The notes: generated by a model from the sequence alone, not told the origin. 64,000 bases of DNA from Erythroxylum novogranatense (GCA_029891385.1 CM057232.1:64355824-64419823), one strand, 5' to 3'. Shown: positions 22,512 to 34,787, numbered from the stretch's first letter. A program made the numbers and translations.

Positions 22512-23999
22512 CAATTACTATTTTCTTAATGTTCAGTAATTCTCTTACATAATTGGATTCATCTCATCATCATAATGAAAGCATGTTCTACCTTTTTCGC
22601 TCGAGTCTCTGCTAGAATTAAGACTCCAAATTTAACTTGTAATTCATTTCAAATTTATCTCTATACTGTCCTTGCATTGATCACTATTCAATTGAATCAT
22701 TCGATCAACTTAATCCAATTCTTCTTTGGAAGTAAATTTCTTACTATTTTCATCAATACTACTTATGAAATTCCTCAACATCACAGTCATCACATTTCTT
22801 GTCAATCAATTCCAATGCCTTAAGAACACAATATCCCATGTAGATCAATCTATGCCACAATCCATATAATCAGGCAATCCTTTTTAATACTATTCATTGA
22901 GGTCCGTACCAGCAAAAATCATTGCATCGATATACCAATTAGTCACTTACACGAAGGATATACAATACTCTCTTTTTGCACCTAACCTCACTCGTGAGGA
23001 TTAAATTATGATCAAGTCTTCAACATATAACAAATTTCAATTCATTCCCAATATAATCATCACATCTTATTTGAAAATGTATTCTCATCAATTACTACTA
23101 AGAACTCTTTATTCACATTTACTCGAGATAACCTTTCTCTTTTTGGTATCACCATTAACAGTCTCTCTTCTTTCCCAAAGGATTTATCATAAACATTTTC
23201 CTTTCTCATTTGAACTCATATCATATTGAACTTTATACAATACAATCATCCCTTAAGTTACTTCTCCTGCCATCTCCACATACACTAGACAATTTCGGTT
23301 AATATTTATCACTTACCATGGGGCTCCCATAATCAGGTGTGTATTTACTTAGGCAAATCAATTAAACCGGAACATCTGTTTCACTTATCAGTATCATTGT
23401 CTTACCTTTCCATCTTTTCATGATGACATCACACCCTTATATTTTCACACTCAACGATCAACGTCATAGATATACCATCATTCTTGATTTCTCTCTAACG
23501 TAATCGATTTACAGTCATAAATCATTATTCATAACACTCGTCACAGTAATCAATCTCAATTATAACATTTCATTTCATCCACATTATACACTTGTACTCT
23601 TGTCATTTCTATCATAGCTCTAATTTTCTTTATCAGTTCAGAACATATTCACATCTATCTCACATTCAAGGATATACCCCCGGTATAATGCGGATATCGC
23701 ATTCCATAAGGTATCTACTAATACTAATACACTCAATCTTCATTTTTCAAATCGAATCATATACCTTTTTTCGATTTTATGATATCCACAACTGGCATTT
23801 ATCCCATTCTGATATATCATCAATTTCCTCACAAATTCTAATGACTGAAACAATTGGTACAGGCTCCTACATGTGACTCATATATTAGACTGGGGATCAG
23901 TTGTCACTGTCTGCCGTGACATGACTTAAATGCATGTAGCTAGAGACAAATTTCAGAATGCCCATATACAATCGTACTTCTGGGCTCTGATACCACAAA
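22512..23999 (-). repeat. Truncated second G2 core
   Basis: Near-identical to 28895-30373. Homology starts abruptly at 'CAATTACTATTTT' (22512 and 28895). It has scattered substitutions and a cluster of short indels between about 23845 and 24000. No coding similarity. Confidence 0.9.
23982..23995 (-). other. Primer binding site next to the central G2 LTR
   Basis: On the minus strand TGGTATCAGAGCCC, four bases from the LTR edge at 24000. The matching site of the other unit (near 30346-30368) is degraded ('GGCTCTCGATACCTAA' on the plus strand). Confidence 0.85.
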
Positions 24000-24349
24000 T
24001 GTGACACCCCACTACCGCCAGACCCGAACCCGACATCCACAATGATATCCGAGTCCGTGCCCCGCGAGGGTGGCGTGCTAACCACTCATTCAGAAATTGA
24101 TACATTATTCTTCTTCAAACATATGTGCGGAATTTCATGCCCAAATTGGGTACTCGTTCAATCACATTCAATTTCAATACACACATTTTTCAAAAGCCAC
24201 TGAGGTCAATTTCACAAATACACATAAACACTTTATTACAAAAATAAAGACATGTCATGCAGACACGAACTGATCCTGACTTCTGACCTTCACTTGAATC
24301 CTGCAAACATACTCCCGTTTTACTAACGGGGTACTCTTCGATTCCTGAA

Positions 24350-24735
24350 AAATAGTTGCAATGTTGGGTGAGTTTGCGAACTCAGTGAGAAACCATCATC
24401 GATGGTTCACTCAACGCATGCATAATCGAACAATTCACATCTTATCACATAATATCACAATCCAAATCAACTCAGACATTGCCAATTTGTACACATATAA
24501 GGCATATCGCGTTTCACACTATTCATATACCTATCGACACAAAAATAGTTGCAATGTTGGGTGAGTTTGCGAACTCAGTGAGAAACCATCATCGATGGTT
24601 CACTCAACGCATGCATAATCGAACAATTCACATCTTATCACATAATATCACAATCCAAATCAACTCAGGCATTGCCAATTTGTACACATATAAGGCATAT
24701 CGCCTTTCACACTATTCATATACATATCGACACTG
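24350..24735 (-). repeat. 193-bp tandem duplication in the G2 LTR
   Basis: 24350-24542 is repeated at 24543-24735 with few differences. Each unit carries the two-hairpin block (24366-24412 and 24559-24605). The other LTR has the same duplication with the same period (30719-31104), so it predates the copying of the LTRs. Confidence 0.9.
24366..24412 (-). other. Two-hairpin block in the G2 LTR
   Basis: On the plus strand GAGTT-TGCG-AACTC is followed by AACCATC-ATC-GATGGTT. Further copies lie at 24559-24605, 30733-30782 and 30926-30975, and related blocks lie in the G3 LTR (41031-41078) and the G4 LTR (53789-53835). Confidence 0.75.
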
Positions 24736-27027
24736 CACACAAATCTCTTCCGAAAATTTCCATTGTTTTACTCTGAGTTGTTTTACTTTGAGTTGTGACT
24801 GAGCGCTTAACGGATCAGAATTCGGATACACTTAGGGAGTAGGAGAGCCCTCTGGGTATACACTGACTCTCCTCGAGCTCAAAGCTCGGTTCATTCAAAG
24901 TAATCACATTTTAAGCAAGTAGGAGAGCCCCCTGGGTATGCACTACTGCTCGCTCACATTAGGGATAGGAGAGCCCTCTGGGTATGCACTATTCTCTTTT
25001 CACAATAGATGAGCTTATAGCTCCGATCAGAACATGCTCCAGTCACAACCATTATTTATTAACCAATTATAGATTTCACACGTTCAGTCATATTTCTATA
25101 CACATTACACACATATCAAATCACATTCCCAATCATTTCACAACAGCATTCACAATTTGCACTTTTACTATCACATTCAAATACTTCGGACACCCGTGGT
25201 CCGAAATCAATCAAGTCAAACACATCTATCCGTCCTTTTGTCTCCACATGGCATAGAAGCATAATATTAAACACATAAGGTTGAGAAACCAACTAGGTTA
25301 CTCACCTGAACTTCCTAGTCATTGCTCGAAGCTCCAAAGATCGTCAGTGGATTATCGATCCATCAGCTCTATAACAATTCAATTAATTTCATTCATTACA
25401 AAATACACAGTCAAAATAATTAATGATGCACATGCCTTGAATAAAAGATGTACTATGCCTATTCATGATTTTCCCGGTACCATTCCCCCACTTTCCACTT
25501 TCACTTTCTTTTACTCAGTATCTAACTTTCACTCACTTGATTAATATCGGCTCATTTCGATTCAATAACACGCCGTAGAACTCACCAAATTCGTTTATAC
25601 CAATCAGTTCCATTTGCCAATTCATATGCACTAAACTAAGCTTACAAGATCTCAAAACCACTTTTCATTTTGAACTAAATCAAATTCACTTATTACAGAC
25701 TCCAATTAAACTGAATTCATATTCGAAATTCTCATAATTATAACCCAATTACTCAAAACAATTCTTAGGATGCAATACAATCATATTTCTCAGCTTTATT
25801 TCACAAATCAGGATTCTCATAATTAAATTTCAAACCTTCATTCTTCTCCTCATTTATAGACCTCTTTCTCTAGATCACAACGAATCAAACATCACCTCAA
25901 TCTATGGTCTACATCAAAAGTTATGCCCCTAAAACCAAACTATACTCATTTAGTAGAAACACCTCCTCAAGCGACGTGAGGGCGTTAAATCATGGCGACA
26001 AAGGCGCCACACATGGCGCGGACGATTGGAGGCTCGCCGCGGCAAGAACACAATTTTCTCGCCGCGTCGCAGCGCAGGCACGCCGCGACGTGCGGCCCTC
26101 CCGTCGTCTTCTCCGACGAGCTCTCCCTCTTTTCTCTCTCTACAAACTCCAGTACTAACTCATAAACACTCAAATCTTTAACAATTAACCCTTATGCATG
26201 CTTTAAACACAATAATCATAACATTAAATCATATACTTACCAAGTCACGCAATCTAACCATTCGGATTTCCTCCTATTTCTTTCCCTTCTCTCAACACCA
26301 ACGATGAACCCTCCAAACTCATCAAATAATCTTCTTCTCTCAAAGGTTTCCGTCGATCTTTAACCACAAGGAAGAGAAACAAGCAAGAATCAAGAAGAAG
26401 AAAGGAACGAAGACCACCGAAGGAGAAGAAGAGGGTTCGTGCCCTAGGAGGAGAAACAATTCCCTTTTTCCTTTCTTTTTCAGACGTAGAACAAATATAT
26501 ATACGGAACAAATAAGCCTCTTGTCATTTCCTCCCAAAACATTTAACTCTCAAATCAGTCCACTCATCTCCAAATCTCAATGGCTCAACATATTAAATTC
26601 CGAGATCATATATCTAAATTTTCTATTGCCATAAGACAATTATTTTGGTCCTATTTAGTCAATCGGTCTGCCACTCGGAGAATTTCCAGTCCGGACATGA
26701 TTTTCAGAAACAATTTCTAAGGTTCACAATCAATCGGCAATCACTCTGATACAGTTCCCAATCCACCATTTACACCCAGTTATTCCATAATTCCCAATAT
26801 ATCATAATCCAATCTAATTATCTCACAAATTCACAAACTCAAATCATTTACAAAATCAAATGCCGAAAAAAGTCATGAATGCATGTACCTATATGTGCAT
26901 GTGCCAAAAGACGTAGTCCTCTACAATCAGAGGCCAAACAATTGTTCACATCAGAGATATGAAATGCAAAGTACTAGCCTGACCAAATTTACCCATATAC
27001 CCTTCCCATTAGGGTCGGGATGTTACA

Positions 27028-27045
27028 ATTCTCCCCTCCTTACAA
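27028..27045 (-). other. Polypurine tract of G2
   Basis: The minus strand reads TTTGTAAGGAGGGGAGAAT directly before the LTR start TGTAACATCC, the position of the plus-strand primer. Confidence 0.8.
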
Positions 27046-27065
27046 AAATTTTGTCCTCAAAATTT
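27046..27065 (-). other. Pre-PPT hairpin of G2
   Basis: In element orientation AAATTTTG-AGGA-CAAAATTT is a perfect 8-bp stem with an AGGA loop. Compared with G3 one C-G pair has become T-A, and pairing is kept. Confidence 0.8.
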
Positions 27066-30000
27066 CATATACGATTGATCAGGGAGGCAGGGGAATCGTT
27101 CCGATCACTAGATACTGTTTTCCACTTATTTCTCTATATAGACAATTTCTGCCAAATAACTGAAATCAATACTATCAATCACTCTTTATCTTTTCTCTAA
27201 CTTTACACAGTCTCATAGATTCCTCAAGATCACTCACAATTCTTTACTTTCGATATCGATAATACATATGTCAGATCATAACGATAGTTCTTAATCCTGT
27301 CCAAGTAACACTTTGGATCCGAAACATCTTTTACAGATTTATAAATCCGTAGTTCCATTCACACTACAGTCCCATAGAGATCACTACATATCGAATTTAA
27401 TTACCCTTCATTATACCTGTGTCTCTATCTAAGTGTATCTGGCCGAGGCGATACACTTCAAAACAATTCATTTATCGTTTATTAGATTACATTCCTTTAG
27501 TGATAAAACCTTAATCTCATAAGATTATAATCACCTCGATAACAATCAACTCGACACATTGTCATACCTTTTTGATTTCTAAATCCCCATTCTGATTCAT
27601 TTACTCTCAACATATCTGTTGCTCAAATGGTGTCACCAATGCAACAATTGATATAGTTGCAATCAATTCAGACTATACGCCAATTTATGTCCCTATGAAT
27701 TCCCAAATTATTCATTTGACAATTGATTCCAACAGACAAGCCTGTTGGTTGATCATACGAACAACCATTCGATTTTTCACGCTAAACTATCGATTCCTCT
27801 TTCGATTTGCTCTTACTAAACCATAATACTCTCTAACAGTTTCTCGATAACATTCGCAAATGTCAACACCTTAATTTGGTCTTTGCCAATCTTTTTAAAT
27901 ATACACACCAGTTTTTGAATTCCAATAACAAATAATACTTTCTTTTTGCCCCTTTTTGCTAGCTCGACGATTTATACTCAGTCATACAATCAAAACCTTA
28001 TCACTCAGATAATTTCCTGTTCAATCCATTTAATTTCATGACTAGCATAATTGAATTATTCAATCACTTAATTCTTTTCAAATCTTTCGAATTCACAAAA
28101 CACTATTGATTTGCACATCCGTAGACATTTTCAATTGTTTCAGTCCAATTATTGTCTCCAAGCTTTTAGAGCAACACTCATTACAACATACGCAAATTAT
28201 CAATCAAAATACAGCCCATGAAGTTTTACTTGCCCCAAGGTACAAGAATCACTTTACATCCTTTCATCAGATTGCAGTATAACCTTTACTGGGACATTTC
28301 AGTATATAATGCAAAATCTCCAAATCCCGTATACATATATAAGTCCCTTACAATTTCGCATTGTATCCATACCCCTATTGTCATTAGGTCTCCCAATGTG
28401 CCTTTTCGAGTAATAAATCATCCACTATTTATTCAATCAAGGTCAAATTCACTCTTATGAAACTCGCATAGTATACAATTTCCTCATCTGTGCCGATTTA
28501 TCTTTTTCACTTTTCAAATGCATTTAATCGATCATCGATGATCTTAATCATTTCCAATCTGAATGCACTCAAGACACTTTACTTTTTAGTAGCACAATAC
28601 TATTAGGGCATTGTTATCTCGGACAATTTCAATCCAAAATTCCTTATACCCGTGATCACTTTGCATAACTCTTTAAATATCAAAGTCTCCAATGAGGAAC
28701 GATTTTCTTATAATTTCTCAATTCCATCCTAGCATATTCTGACATATGTTCCTTTTACCCAAATTTCTCCACATAACCCAATTTATGTGCAATAGATCAC
28801 TGCCTGCATTAATTAAACATTCATCAAATCAATTTCGTATTTTCAGCACATAATTACACAAACCATACACGAATCTATTTTCTCCTCATATTCGCAATTA
28901 CTATTTTCTTAATGTTCAGTAATTCTCTTACATAATTGGATTCATCTCATCATCATAATGAAAGCATGTTCTACCTTTTTCACTCGAGTCTCTGCTAGAA
29001 TTAAGACTCCAAATTTAACTTGTAATTCATTTCAAATTTATCTCTATACTGTCCTTGCATTGATCACTATTCAATTGAATCATTCGATCAACTTAATCCA
29101 ATTCTTCTTTGGAAGTAAATTTCTTACTATGTTCATCAATACTACTTATGAAATTCCTCAACATCACAGTCATCACATTTCTTGTCAATCAATTCCAATG
29201 CCTTAAGAACACAATATCCCATGTAGATCAATCTATGCCACAATCCATATAATCAGACTATCCTTTTTAATACTATTCATTGAGGTCCGTACCAGCAAAA
29301 ATCATTGCATCGATATACCAATTAGTCACTTACACGAAGGATATACAATACTCTCTTTTTGCACCTAACCTCACTCGTGAGGATTAAATTATGATCAAGT
29401 CTTCAACATATAACAAATTTCAATTCATTCCCAATATAATCATCACATCTTATTTGAAAATGTATTCTCATCAATTACTACTAAGAACTCTTTATTCACA
29501 TTTACTCGAGATAACCTTTCTCTTTTTGGTATCACCATTAACAGTCTCTCTTCTTTCCCAAAGGATTTATCATAAACATTTTCCTTTCTCATTTGAACTC
29601 ATATCATATTGAACTTTATACAATACAATCATCCCTTAAGTTACTTCTCCTGCCATCTCCACATACACTAGACAATTTCGGTTAATATTTATCACTTACC
29701 ATGGGGCTCCCATAATCAGGTGTGTATTTACTTAGGCAAATCAATTAAACCGGAACATCTGTTTCACTTATCAGTATCATTGTCTTACCTTTCCATCTTT
29801 TCATGATTACATCACACCCTTATATTTTCACATTCAACGATCAACGTCATAGATATACCATCATTCTTGATTTCTCTCTAACGTAATCGATTTACAGTCA
29901 TAAATCATTATTCATAACACTCGTCACAGTAATCAATCTCAATTATAACATTTCATTTCATCCACATTATACACTTGTACTCTTGTCATTTCTATCATAG

Positions 30001-30373
30001 CTCTAATTCTCTTTATCAGTTCAGAACATATTCACATCTATCTCACATTCAAGGATATACCCCCGGTATAATGTGGATATCGCATTCCATAAGGTATCTA
30101 CTAATACTAATACACTCAATCTTCATTTTTCAAATCGAATCATATACCTTTTTTCGATTTCATGATATCCACAACTGACATTTATCCCATTATGATATAT
30201 CATCAATTTCCTCACAAATTCTAATGATGAAACAATTGGTACAGGCTCTACATGTGACTCATATATTAGATCGGGATCGGTTGTCACCGCTGCGTGACAT
30301 GACTTAAATGCATGTAGCTGACACAATTTCAGAATGCCCATGTACAATCGTATTTCGGCTCTCGATACCTAAA

Positions 30374-33316
30374 TGTAACACCCACTCCCGCTGCACCGAA
30401 CCCGACATCCACAATGATATCCGAGTCCGTGCCCTCGCGAGGGTGGCGTATAACCACTCATTCGTAAATCGGTACATTATTCTTCTTAAAACATATGTGC
30501 GAATTTCATGCCCAAATTGGGTACTCGTTCAATCACATTCAATTTCAATACACACATTTTCAAAAGCCACCGAGGTCAATTTCACAAATACACATAAACA
30601 CTTTATTACAAAAATAAAGACATGTCATGCGAACCTAACCGATCCCGACTTCTGACTTTCACTTGAATCCTGCAAACATACTCCTGTTTTACTAACGGGG
30701 TACTCTTCGATTCCTGAAAAATAGTTGCATTGTTGGGTGAGTTTGTGAACTCAGTGAGAAACCATCATCGATGGTTCACTCAACGCATGCATAATCGAAC
30801 AATTCACATCTTATCACATAATATCACAATCCAAATCAACTCAGGCATTGCCAATTTGTACACATATAAGGCATATCGCCTTTCACACTATTCATATACA
30901 TATCGACACAAAAATAGTTGCAATATTGGGTGAGTTTGCGAACTCAGTGAGAAACCATCATCGATGGTTCACTCAACGCATGCATAATCGAACAATTCAC
31001 ATCTTATCACATAATATCACAATCCAAATCAACTCAGGCATTGCCAATTTGTACACATATAAGGCATATCGCCTTTCACACTATTCATATACATATCGAC
31101 ACTGCACATAAATCTCTTCCCAAAATTTCCATTGTTTTACTCTGAGTTGTTTTACTTTGAGTTGTGACTGAGCACTTAACGGATCAGAATTCGGATACAC
31201 TTAGGGAGTAGGAGAGCCCTCTGGGTATACACTGACTCTCCTCGAGCTCAAAGCTCGGTTCATTCACAGTAATCACATTTTAAGCACGTAGGAGAGCCCC
31301 CTGGGTATGCACTACTGCTCGCTCACATTAGGGATAGGAGAGCCCTCTGGGTATGCACTATTCCCTTTTCACAATAGATGAGCTTATAGCTCCGATCAGA
31401 ACATGCTCCAGTCACAACCATTATTTATTAACCAATTATAGATTTCACACGCTCACCATATTTCTATACACATTACACACATATCAAATCACATTCCCAA
31501 TCATTTCACAAAGAAATTCACAATTTGCACTTTTACTATCACATTCAAATACTTCGGACACCCGTGGTCCGAAATCAATCAAGTCAAACACATATATCCG
31601 TCCTTTTGTCTCCACATGGCATAGAAGCATAATATTAAACACATAAGGTTGAGAAACCAACTAGGTTACTCACCTGAACTTCCTAGTCATTGCTGGAAGC
31701 TCCAAAGATCGTCTCGTGGATTATCGATCCATCGACTCTATAACAATTCAATTAATTTCATTCATTACAAAATGCACAGTCAAAATAATTAATGATGCCT
31801 ATTCATGATTTTCCCGGTACCATTCCCCCCACTTTCCACTTTCACTTTCTTTTACTCAGTATCTAACTTTCACTCACTTGATTAATATCAGCTCATTTTG
31901 ATTCAATAACACGCCGTAGAACTCACCAAATTTGTTTATACCAATCAGTTCCATTTGCCAATTCATATGCACTAAACTAAGCTTACAAGATCTCAAAACC
32001 ACTTTTCATTTTGAACTAAATCAAATTCACTTATTACAGACTCCAATTACACTGAATTCATATTCGAAATTCTCATTTGTAGACCTCTTTCTCTAGATCA
32101 CAACGAATCAAACATCACCTCAATCGGAGGTCTACATCAAAAGTTATGCCCCTAAAACCAAACTATACTCATTCAGTAGAAACAGCCTCGCCGCGACGTG
32201 AGGACGTTCGTCGCGGTGACAAGGGGTGCTCGCCGCGGTGACAAGCATAGCTCGCCGTGGCGCGGACGATTGGAGGCTCGCCGCGACGTGCTTCAATAAG
32301 CTCGCAGCGGCGAGTAAATGGAGGCTCGCCGCGGCGAGGCCTTCAAGCGTGCCGCGGTGAGAACACAATTTTCTCGCCACGCCGCGACGTGCGGCCCTCC
32401 AGTCGTCTTCTCCGACGAGCTCTCCCTCTCTAAAAACTCCAGTACTAACTCATAAACACTCAAATCTTTAACAATTAACCCTTATGCATGCTTTAAACAC
32501 AATAATCACAACATTAAATCATATACTTACCAAGTCACGCAATCTAACCATTCGGGTTTCCTCCTATTTCTTTCCCTTCTCTCAACACCAACGATGAACC
32601 CTCCAAACTCATCAAATAATCTTCTTCTCTCAAAGGTTTCCGTCGATCTTTAACCACAAGGAAGAGAAACAAGCAAGAATTAAGAAGAAGAAAGGAACGA
32701 AGAACACCGAAGGAGAAGAAGAGGGTTCGTGCCCTAGGAGGAGAAACAATTCCCTTTTTCCTTTCTTTTTCAGACATAGAACAAATATATATACGGAACA
32801 AATAAGCCTCTTGTCATTTCCTCCCAAAACATTTAACTCTCAAATCAGTCCACTCATCTCCAAATCTCAATGGCTCAACATATTAAATTCCGAGATCATA
32901 TATCTAAATTTTCTATTGCCATAAGACAATTATTTCGATCCTATTTAGTCAATCGGTCCGCCACTCGGAGAATTTCCGGTCTGGACATGATTTTCAGAAA
33001 CAATTTCTAAGGTTCACAATCAGTCGGCAATCACTCTGATACAGTTCCCAATCCACCATTTACACCCAATTATTCCATAATTCCCAATATATCATAATCC
33101 AATCTAATTATCTCACAAATTCGCAATTCAAATCATTTACAAAATCAAATGCCGGAAAAAGTCATGAATGCATGTACCTATATGTGCATGTGCCAAAAGA
33201 CGCAGTCCTCTACAATCAGAGGCCAAACAATTGTTCACATCAGAGATATGAAATGCAAAGTACTAGCCTGACCAAATTTACCCATATACCCTTCCCATTA
33301 GGGTCGGGATGTTACA
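30374..33316 (-). repeat. 5' LTR of G2
   Basis: 2943 bp, homologous to 24000-27027 over its length. It differs by point changes, a deletion near 31790 and 32080, and a longer GC-rich array at 32185-32400. Its last bases (GGGATGTTACA in plus orientation) match the central LTR end. Confidence 0.9.
32185..32400. repeat. GC-rich CTCGCCGCGGCGAG-type array in the G2 5' LTR
   Basis: Units around 'GCTCGCCGCGGCGAG' or 'GCTCGCCGCGACGTG' recur about eight times in 215 bp. The core CTCGCCGCGGCGAG is a perfect palindrome. The matching zone of the central LTR (25970-26110) has fewer units. Surrounding LTR DNA is AT-rich, so this is a sharp CpG islet. Confidence 0.8.
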
Positions 33317-33956
33317 CACACAATCAACATTTCAAACAAACTAGTTCCAACAATTTTCTCAAAATTGTTGTGCTCTGTCTTTTGCTTGAAAAAAGTCATT
33401 GAAACAATTTAAATAAATTCTAAGAAAATTAAAGAGGCTACAACATGTTCTATGAATGTTTTTAGAATTTATTTCCATGTAAAACTCAACCAACCTCAGC
33501 AACCAAGCCAATCCAGAATCTGTGTTGTTCAACACAGACATTCCCAATAGCACACAGGAAATTCTCAAATAAATATTCAATCACTTAGAAAACATTTTTC
33601 CATATTCATAGACATTTATACACATCTTAGAAACATGTTGGAGAAAGAAAATCCCATAAAAGTTTTTCTATAATTTATTATTGAATTTACAAGCATGCCT
33701 ATTCATGTAATGTGCATAAACACAACAACTAGAACATTAGGGAATAAATTAAAAAAAACATATCAAATCACATTGATAATTTTTTTCCTTCCATAGACAT
33801 ATTCAGAAACACCTCATGAGAAAATCTAGGTAAGAAATTATAGAGAAAAAGATTTCTACACTGATTTCGAATTCAACACACTCAGCATGCACAATCATCA
33901 AAACCAATAGGCAACATCAACCTTGTTATGATTTCTTCTTTATACAGGACACAAGT
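33317..33956 (-). other. Copia leader, possibly of element B
   Basis: 640 bp of AT-rich non-coding DNA between the G2 end and a copia primer site. If G2 inserted into the leader of B, this is its upstream continuation. I see no sequence that proves it. Confidence 0.4.
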
Positions 33957-34202
33957 GGCTCTGATACCACTGTAGAAAAATCCTGGTGCATGTATCACAT
34001 ACACGCGGTGCAGAAAACAAAAAATTTTATTTTAGGACTTTCCCAAATTCCAAGATCCATGTGTCTATACGAAGAAGTACCAAAATTCTCAAACCATAAT
34101 GACCAAAGGAAACTGTCTCTAACGGTATCGACGCAAAGGTCAGAGAATCTAACCACATCAAACTATTTAATTCAGAAATAGCTAGAATAAAGAAGAGAGT
34201 AC
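33955..34202 (-). repeat. Copia primer site and partial LTR
   Basis: 'GGCTCTGATACCAC' (33957-33969 region) is the complement of a tRNA-iMet primer site, followed by the LTR edge 'TGTAGAAAAATCCTGG' at about 33970. The LTR runs about 230 bp before the CACTA terminus cuts in at 34203. Orientation minus. Confidence 0.7.
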
Positions 34203-34283
34203 CACTACAAGAAAACTATTATTTTGCGACAGAAAATTACTGAGGTATTAATAACCGTTGAAATTACCGACCGAACAAGTATA

Positions 34284-34614
34284 GATGTTGGAAAAGTTGG
34301 TTGTGGAATATAACTTTTGTCATCATCATCATCATCATTACCTAGTTCGAAATCCCACAATGAAGCAAGGTCTGGGAAGGTCCGATAGTACGCAGCTTTA
34401 CCCCTACATAGTAGAGAGGCTGTTTTCGGTGGACCCACATGCAAATGAGACAATATATGAATGATGCATGCAACAGAAACAATTCATAAAACGTAAAATA
34501 AATGAAAATACAAGTAAAGGAGAAAAAAACACTAAATAGAAATAATAATAAAAATACCCAAATCTCAAGATATATCTAAAATAAATGTAAATAACACTAA
34601 TAATACTAATCACA

Positions 34615-34648
<34 letters not shown>

Positions 34649-34787
34649 AATATAAATAAATAAATAAAAAGTAAATAAATAATAATAGAATAGTAATACA
34701 ATAGACTGAAGGAAAGTAATACCAGAGTTCCAACTTACTTTCCTTCATAGATGTCGAAAAAGTTGGTTGTGGAATATAACTTTTGTG
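34284..34787. repeat. 40-bp direct repeats flanking the SINE-like insert
   Basis: 'ATAGATGT', then 'AAAAGTTGGTTGTGG' and 'AATATAACTTTTGT' occur at about 34284-34322 and 34747-34787 with two mismatches. They flank a 426-bp foreign segment and belong to the CACTA sequence. Confidence 0.75.
34323..34748 (+). mobile_element. SINE-like insertion within the CACTA fragment
   Basis: Starts with a (CAT)n run, then 'AGTTCGAAATCCCACAATG' (similar to a pol III B box, GGTTCGANNCC), 'AAGGTCTGGGAAGG' and 'CTTTACCCCTACATAGTAG', phrases found in plant SINE-like repeats, then a long A/T-rich tail with (AAT)n. It is flanked by ~40-bp direct repeats, longer than usual for SINE duplications. No clear A box was found. 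The family is not assigned. Confidence 0.4.

Larger units (their letters stand above)
24000..27027 (-). repeat. Central LTR of G2
   Basis: 3028 bp; in element orientation TGTAACATCCCGACCC to GGGGTGTCACA. Contains a 193-bp tandem duplication, three 'TAGGAGAGCCCnCTGGGTATnCAC' motifs (24839, 24921 and 24967 regions) and a short GC-rich islet (about 25970-26110). AT-rich otherwise, no genes. Confidence 0.9.
27028..30373 (-). other. G2 complete core, non-coding
   Basis: 3.3 kb between the LTRs, AT-rich, with no gag, protease, RT or integrase similarity in any frame. Only short chance reading frames occur. The 27028-27065 end holds the PPT and pre-PPT hairpin. Confidence 0.8.
22512..33316 (-). mobile_element. 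G2: composite Tekay-like non-autonomous gypsy element
   Basis: In minus-strand order: LTR (33316-30374), full core (30373-27028), LTR (27027-24000), partial core (23999-22512). The partial core is a near copy of 30373-28895. A primer site and polypurine tract flank the central LTR as expected on each side. No gag or pol similarity occurs anywhere in either core. This LTR-core-LTR-core pattern is what unequal recombination between LTRs of neighbouring copies would leave, with the last part truncated. The 3' LTR of the second unit is missing, so no target duplication is available. Confidence 0.85.

Noticed and set aside
22575..22823. Repeated 60-110 codon reading frames in G2 (also 28958-29206, 24479-24802, 30308-30655)
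   Set aside because: They recur only because the LTR and core are duplicated. Composition is that of AT-rich non-coding DNA, frames are not conserved around indels, and no motif is recognisable.
24350..24735. CRISPR-like or satellite array
   Set aside because: Only two 193-bp units, no short repeat-spacer pattern, and both units are part of an LTR.
26254..26537. Reading frames rich in Arg, Lys, Ser and Leu on the minus strand (also 32544-32827)
   Set aside because: They lie in the purine/pyrimidine-biased leader zone of the G2 LTRs, and two overlapping frames look equally open, as expected for biased non-coding sequence.
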